42,409 bases of DNA from contig CAJQOH010000070.1 in NCBI GenBank assembly GCA_905479915.1, positions 1 to 42,409 of the forward strand. The letters run 5' to 3'. The position numbers and the translations under genes were made by a program. Source of the DNA: an uncultured Flavobacteriales bacterium. Lineage in GTDB: Bacteria; Bacteroidota; Bacteroidia; Flavobacteriales_E; Vicingaceae. Shown here one piece after another: positions 41,488 through 42,409 of the stretch. How positions within the stretch are numbered: the stretch's first letter is position 1; every line of letters starts with the position of its first letter. Below the pieces are notes generated by a model that saw nothing but the letters and a program-made list of their open reading frames with translations, did not search any database and was not told the DNA's origin.

Positions 41488-42063
41488 CTACTGAATCTCA
41501 GTAACAAAAGTTACTTCAATATCAGTATCACCTGGTGCACAAGTACCATCCTTAATACCTGGCTGATGCTTTAAACTTACCTTAGTTGTTCCATTTGCTA
41601 CAGCTCCAGTACTCCAACGAGATGTAATTCCTACTTCATAAGTTCCGTCACTATCTGTTCTTGTTACCGCTACATTAGTGTTCGTAATATCATAGCAAAA
41701 TAAGTGCTCATCATCTTCTTGCTGAACTTCTAAAGTAATGTCTTCTGCTGGGTTTTCAGCTTCATTTAAAATTTGAACAGTAGCATTGTAATAAGTATTC
41801 GCTACTAATCTAATTGTATCTTGCTGAGTTGGCGCATTTCCACCATCACCATCAGGATCTCTAAATGCGTATTGCACATTCGGCTGAACTCCAGCTGTAT
41901 CTACAAACGAAATAATAAGACTTGTAATTAATTCTTCCTCATGTGCTGGAGGTGTTGTAGTACTTACTGGAACTGGAGAGTCATCATCTTTTTTACTACA
42001 ACTTACCGTAAATAATGTTAATAATGCAATTGCTAATATTGAATAATTTCTAATTGTTTTCAT
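41488..42063 (-). CDS. Lipoprotein encoded next to a TonB receptor
   Basis: A 191-residue lipoprotein: signal peptide with lipobox FTVSCSKK (Cys about residue 22), then an Asp-rich and Pro/Thr-rich linker (KKDDDSPVPVSTTTPPAHEE) and a mostly beta domain (ITSLIISFVDTAGVQP; VQYAFRDPDGDGG; TYYNATVQILNEAENPAEDI). It closes with three Cys-containing segments. It follows a TonB receptor by 23 bases and probably forms an uptake pair with it. I do not recognise a named family with certainty; similar lipoproteins accompany receptors for iron, haem or organic ligands. Confidence 0.7.
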   Translation of the reverse strand: MKTIRNYSILAIALLTLFTVSCSKKDDDSPVPVSTTTPPAHEEELITSLIISFVDTAGVQPNVQYAFRDPDGDGGNAPTQQDTIRLVANTYYNATVQILNEAENPAEDITLEVQQEDDEHLFCYDITNTNVAVTRTDSDGTYEVGITSRWSTGAVANGTTKVSLKHQPGIKDGTCAPGDTDIEVTFVTEIQ

Positions 42064-42086
42064 TTTAATTGTTTTTAATTTATTTT

Positions 42087-42409
42087 CTAAAAAGTTAATT
42101 TTAATTTGAGTGAGTAATTTCTACCCATTTCATTTGAATAATATCGAAACCTGTTTAAGTAATCTCGATATACTGTGTTTAATACATTGTTTATTTCAAA
42201 GTTCACTACTAAGTTCTGTTGTTTATAGGTAGGTACAGTAAAACCTACTCCTACTCCCAACAAATTATAAGAGCTTGGCGGAGCTAAATAATCACTATTT
42301 TCAGGTACATTTTTTTGTTCTAAAACAGTTTCAAGATTTGCTTCCAGATAGACCTTTTTCAATAACTGAAATACTTTTAATTCATACGTCAATCCATTAG
42401 AAAATCTGT
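42087..42409 (-). CDS. TonB-dependent receptor, C-terminal part (runs off the window)
   Basis: The open frame from the window edge encodes the last ~107 residues of a receptor barrel: alternating strands (SNGLTYELKVFQLLK; YNLLGVGVGFTVP), the NLVVNFEINNVLNTVYRDYL segment common to TonB receptors, and the terminal strand GRNYSLKLKLTF ending in Phe. The INNVLNTVYRDYLNRFRY pattern resembles siderophore/haem-type receptors in Bacteroidota, but the substrate cannot be set from the fragment. The start is outside the window. Confidence 0.88.
   Translation of the reverse strand, partial: RFSNGLTYELKVFQLLKKVYLEANLETVLEQKNVPENSDYLAPPSSYNLLGVGVGFTVPTYKQQNLVVNFEINNVLNTVYRDYLNRFRYYSNEMGRNYSLKLKLTF

Overview
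The window looks like a chromosomal segment of a low-GC member of the Bacteroidota, most likely a marine Flavobacteriales-type bacterium. Grounds for this: type IX secretion features (a PorE-like OmpA protein and Por-type C-terminal sorting tails), a TonB receptor paired with a DUF4249 lipoprotein, lineage-typical DUF4293 and DUF2279 proteins, a DnaE polymerase with an N-terminal proofreading exonuclease, methylmalonyl-CoA mutase split into two subunits, and promoter-like TAnnTTTG boxes. Most genes are housekeeping; no prophage, conjugative element, transposase or CRISPR array is visible.

Layout. 1-93 is a heptamer tandem repeat. 142-1014 holds a DUF4293 membrane protein and a FtsB/DivIC-like protein. 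1096-5539 is a tightly coupled operon: a short mutA, two paralogous STAS/SpoIIAA-like genes, mutB and a DUF2147 protein. 5625-5876 is tRNA-His plus a second exact 21-bp copy of its 3' end. 5888-9527 holds a DUF4249/TonB receptor pair and the wreck of a T9SS-secreted protein. 9685-10983 holds an OsmC protein between two related ~70-bp repeats, then tRNA-Ser, tRNA-Arg and tRNA-Pro on the minus strand. 11058-20048 holds a fatty acid hydroxylase, an SLC12-like transporter, a TlpA lipoprotein, bifunctional FTCD, a cupin, HU, TrmH and a DEAD-box helicase with a long leader. 20316-23063 is the most accessory-like part: a YdjM-type membrane hydrolase, a DUF2279 protein, an array of eight 63-bp repeats and a DUF559 nuclease gene bracketed by inverted GC-rich motifs. 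23064-35909 holds the PorE-like protein, QueE, a large subtilisin-like protease broken by an in-frame TGA, an acyl-CoA synthetase, an MMPL/RND exporter, a MORN-repeat protein and NhaC. 36092-42409 holds DnaE, a hotdog thioesterase, thioredoxin, a lipoprotein and the C-terminal end of another TonB receptor that runs off the window.

The observations I rate highest are: (1) the 63-bp array with the adjoining DUF559 gene, whose stop codon touches the repeat motif and whose neighbour DUF2279 appears to take its start codon and signal-peptide n-region from the array; (2) the truncated mutA followed by two STAS-like paralogues, all four cistrons joined by TAATG/ATGA overlaps; (3) tRNA-His with two adjacent U-U mismatches in the acceptor stem and a duplicated 3' end, resembling an integration scar; (4) the S8 protease with a Gly-to-TGA nonsense codon upstream of an intact T9SS sorting tail and terminator. 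All assignments come from reading the sequence; no database search was run.
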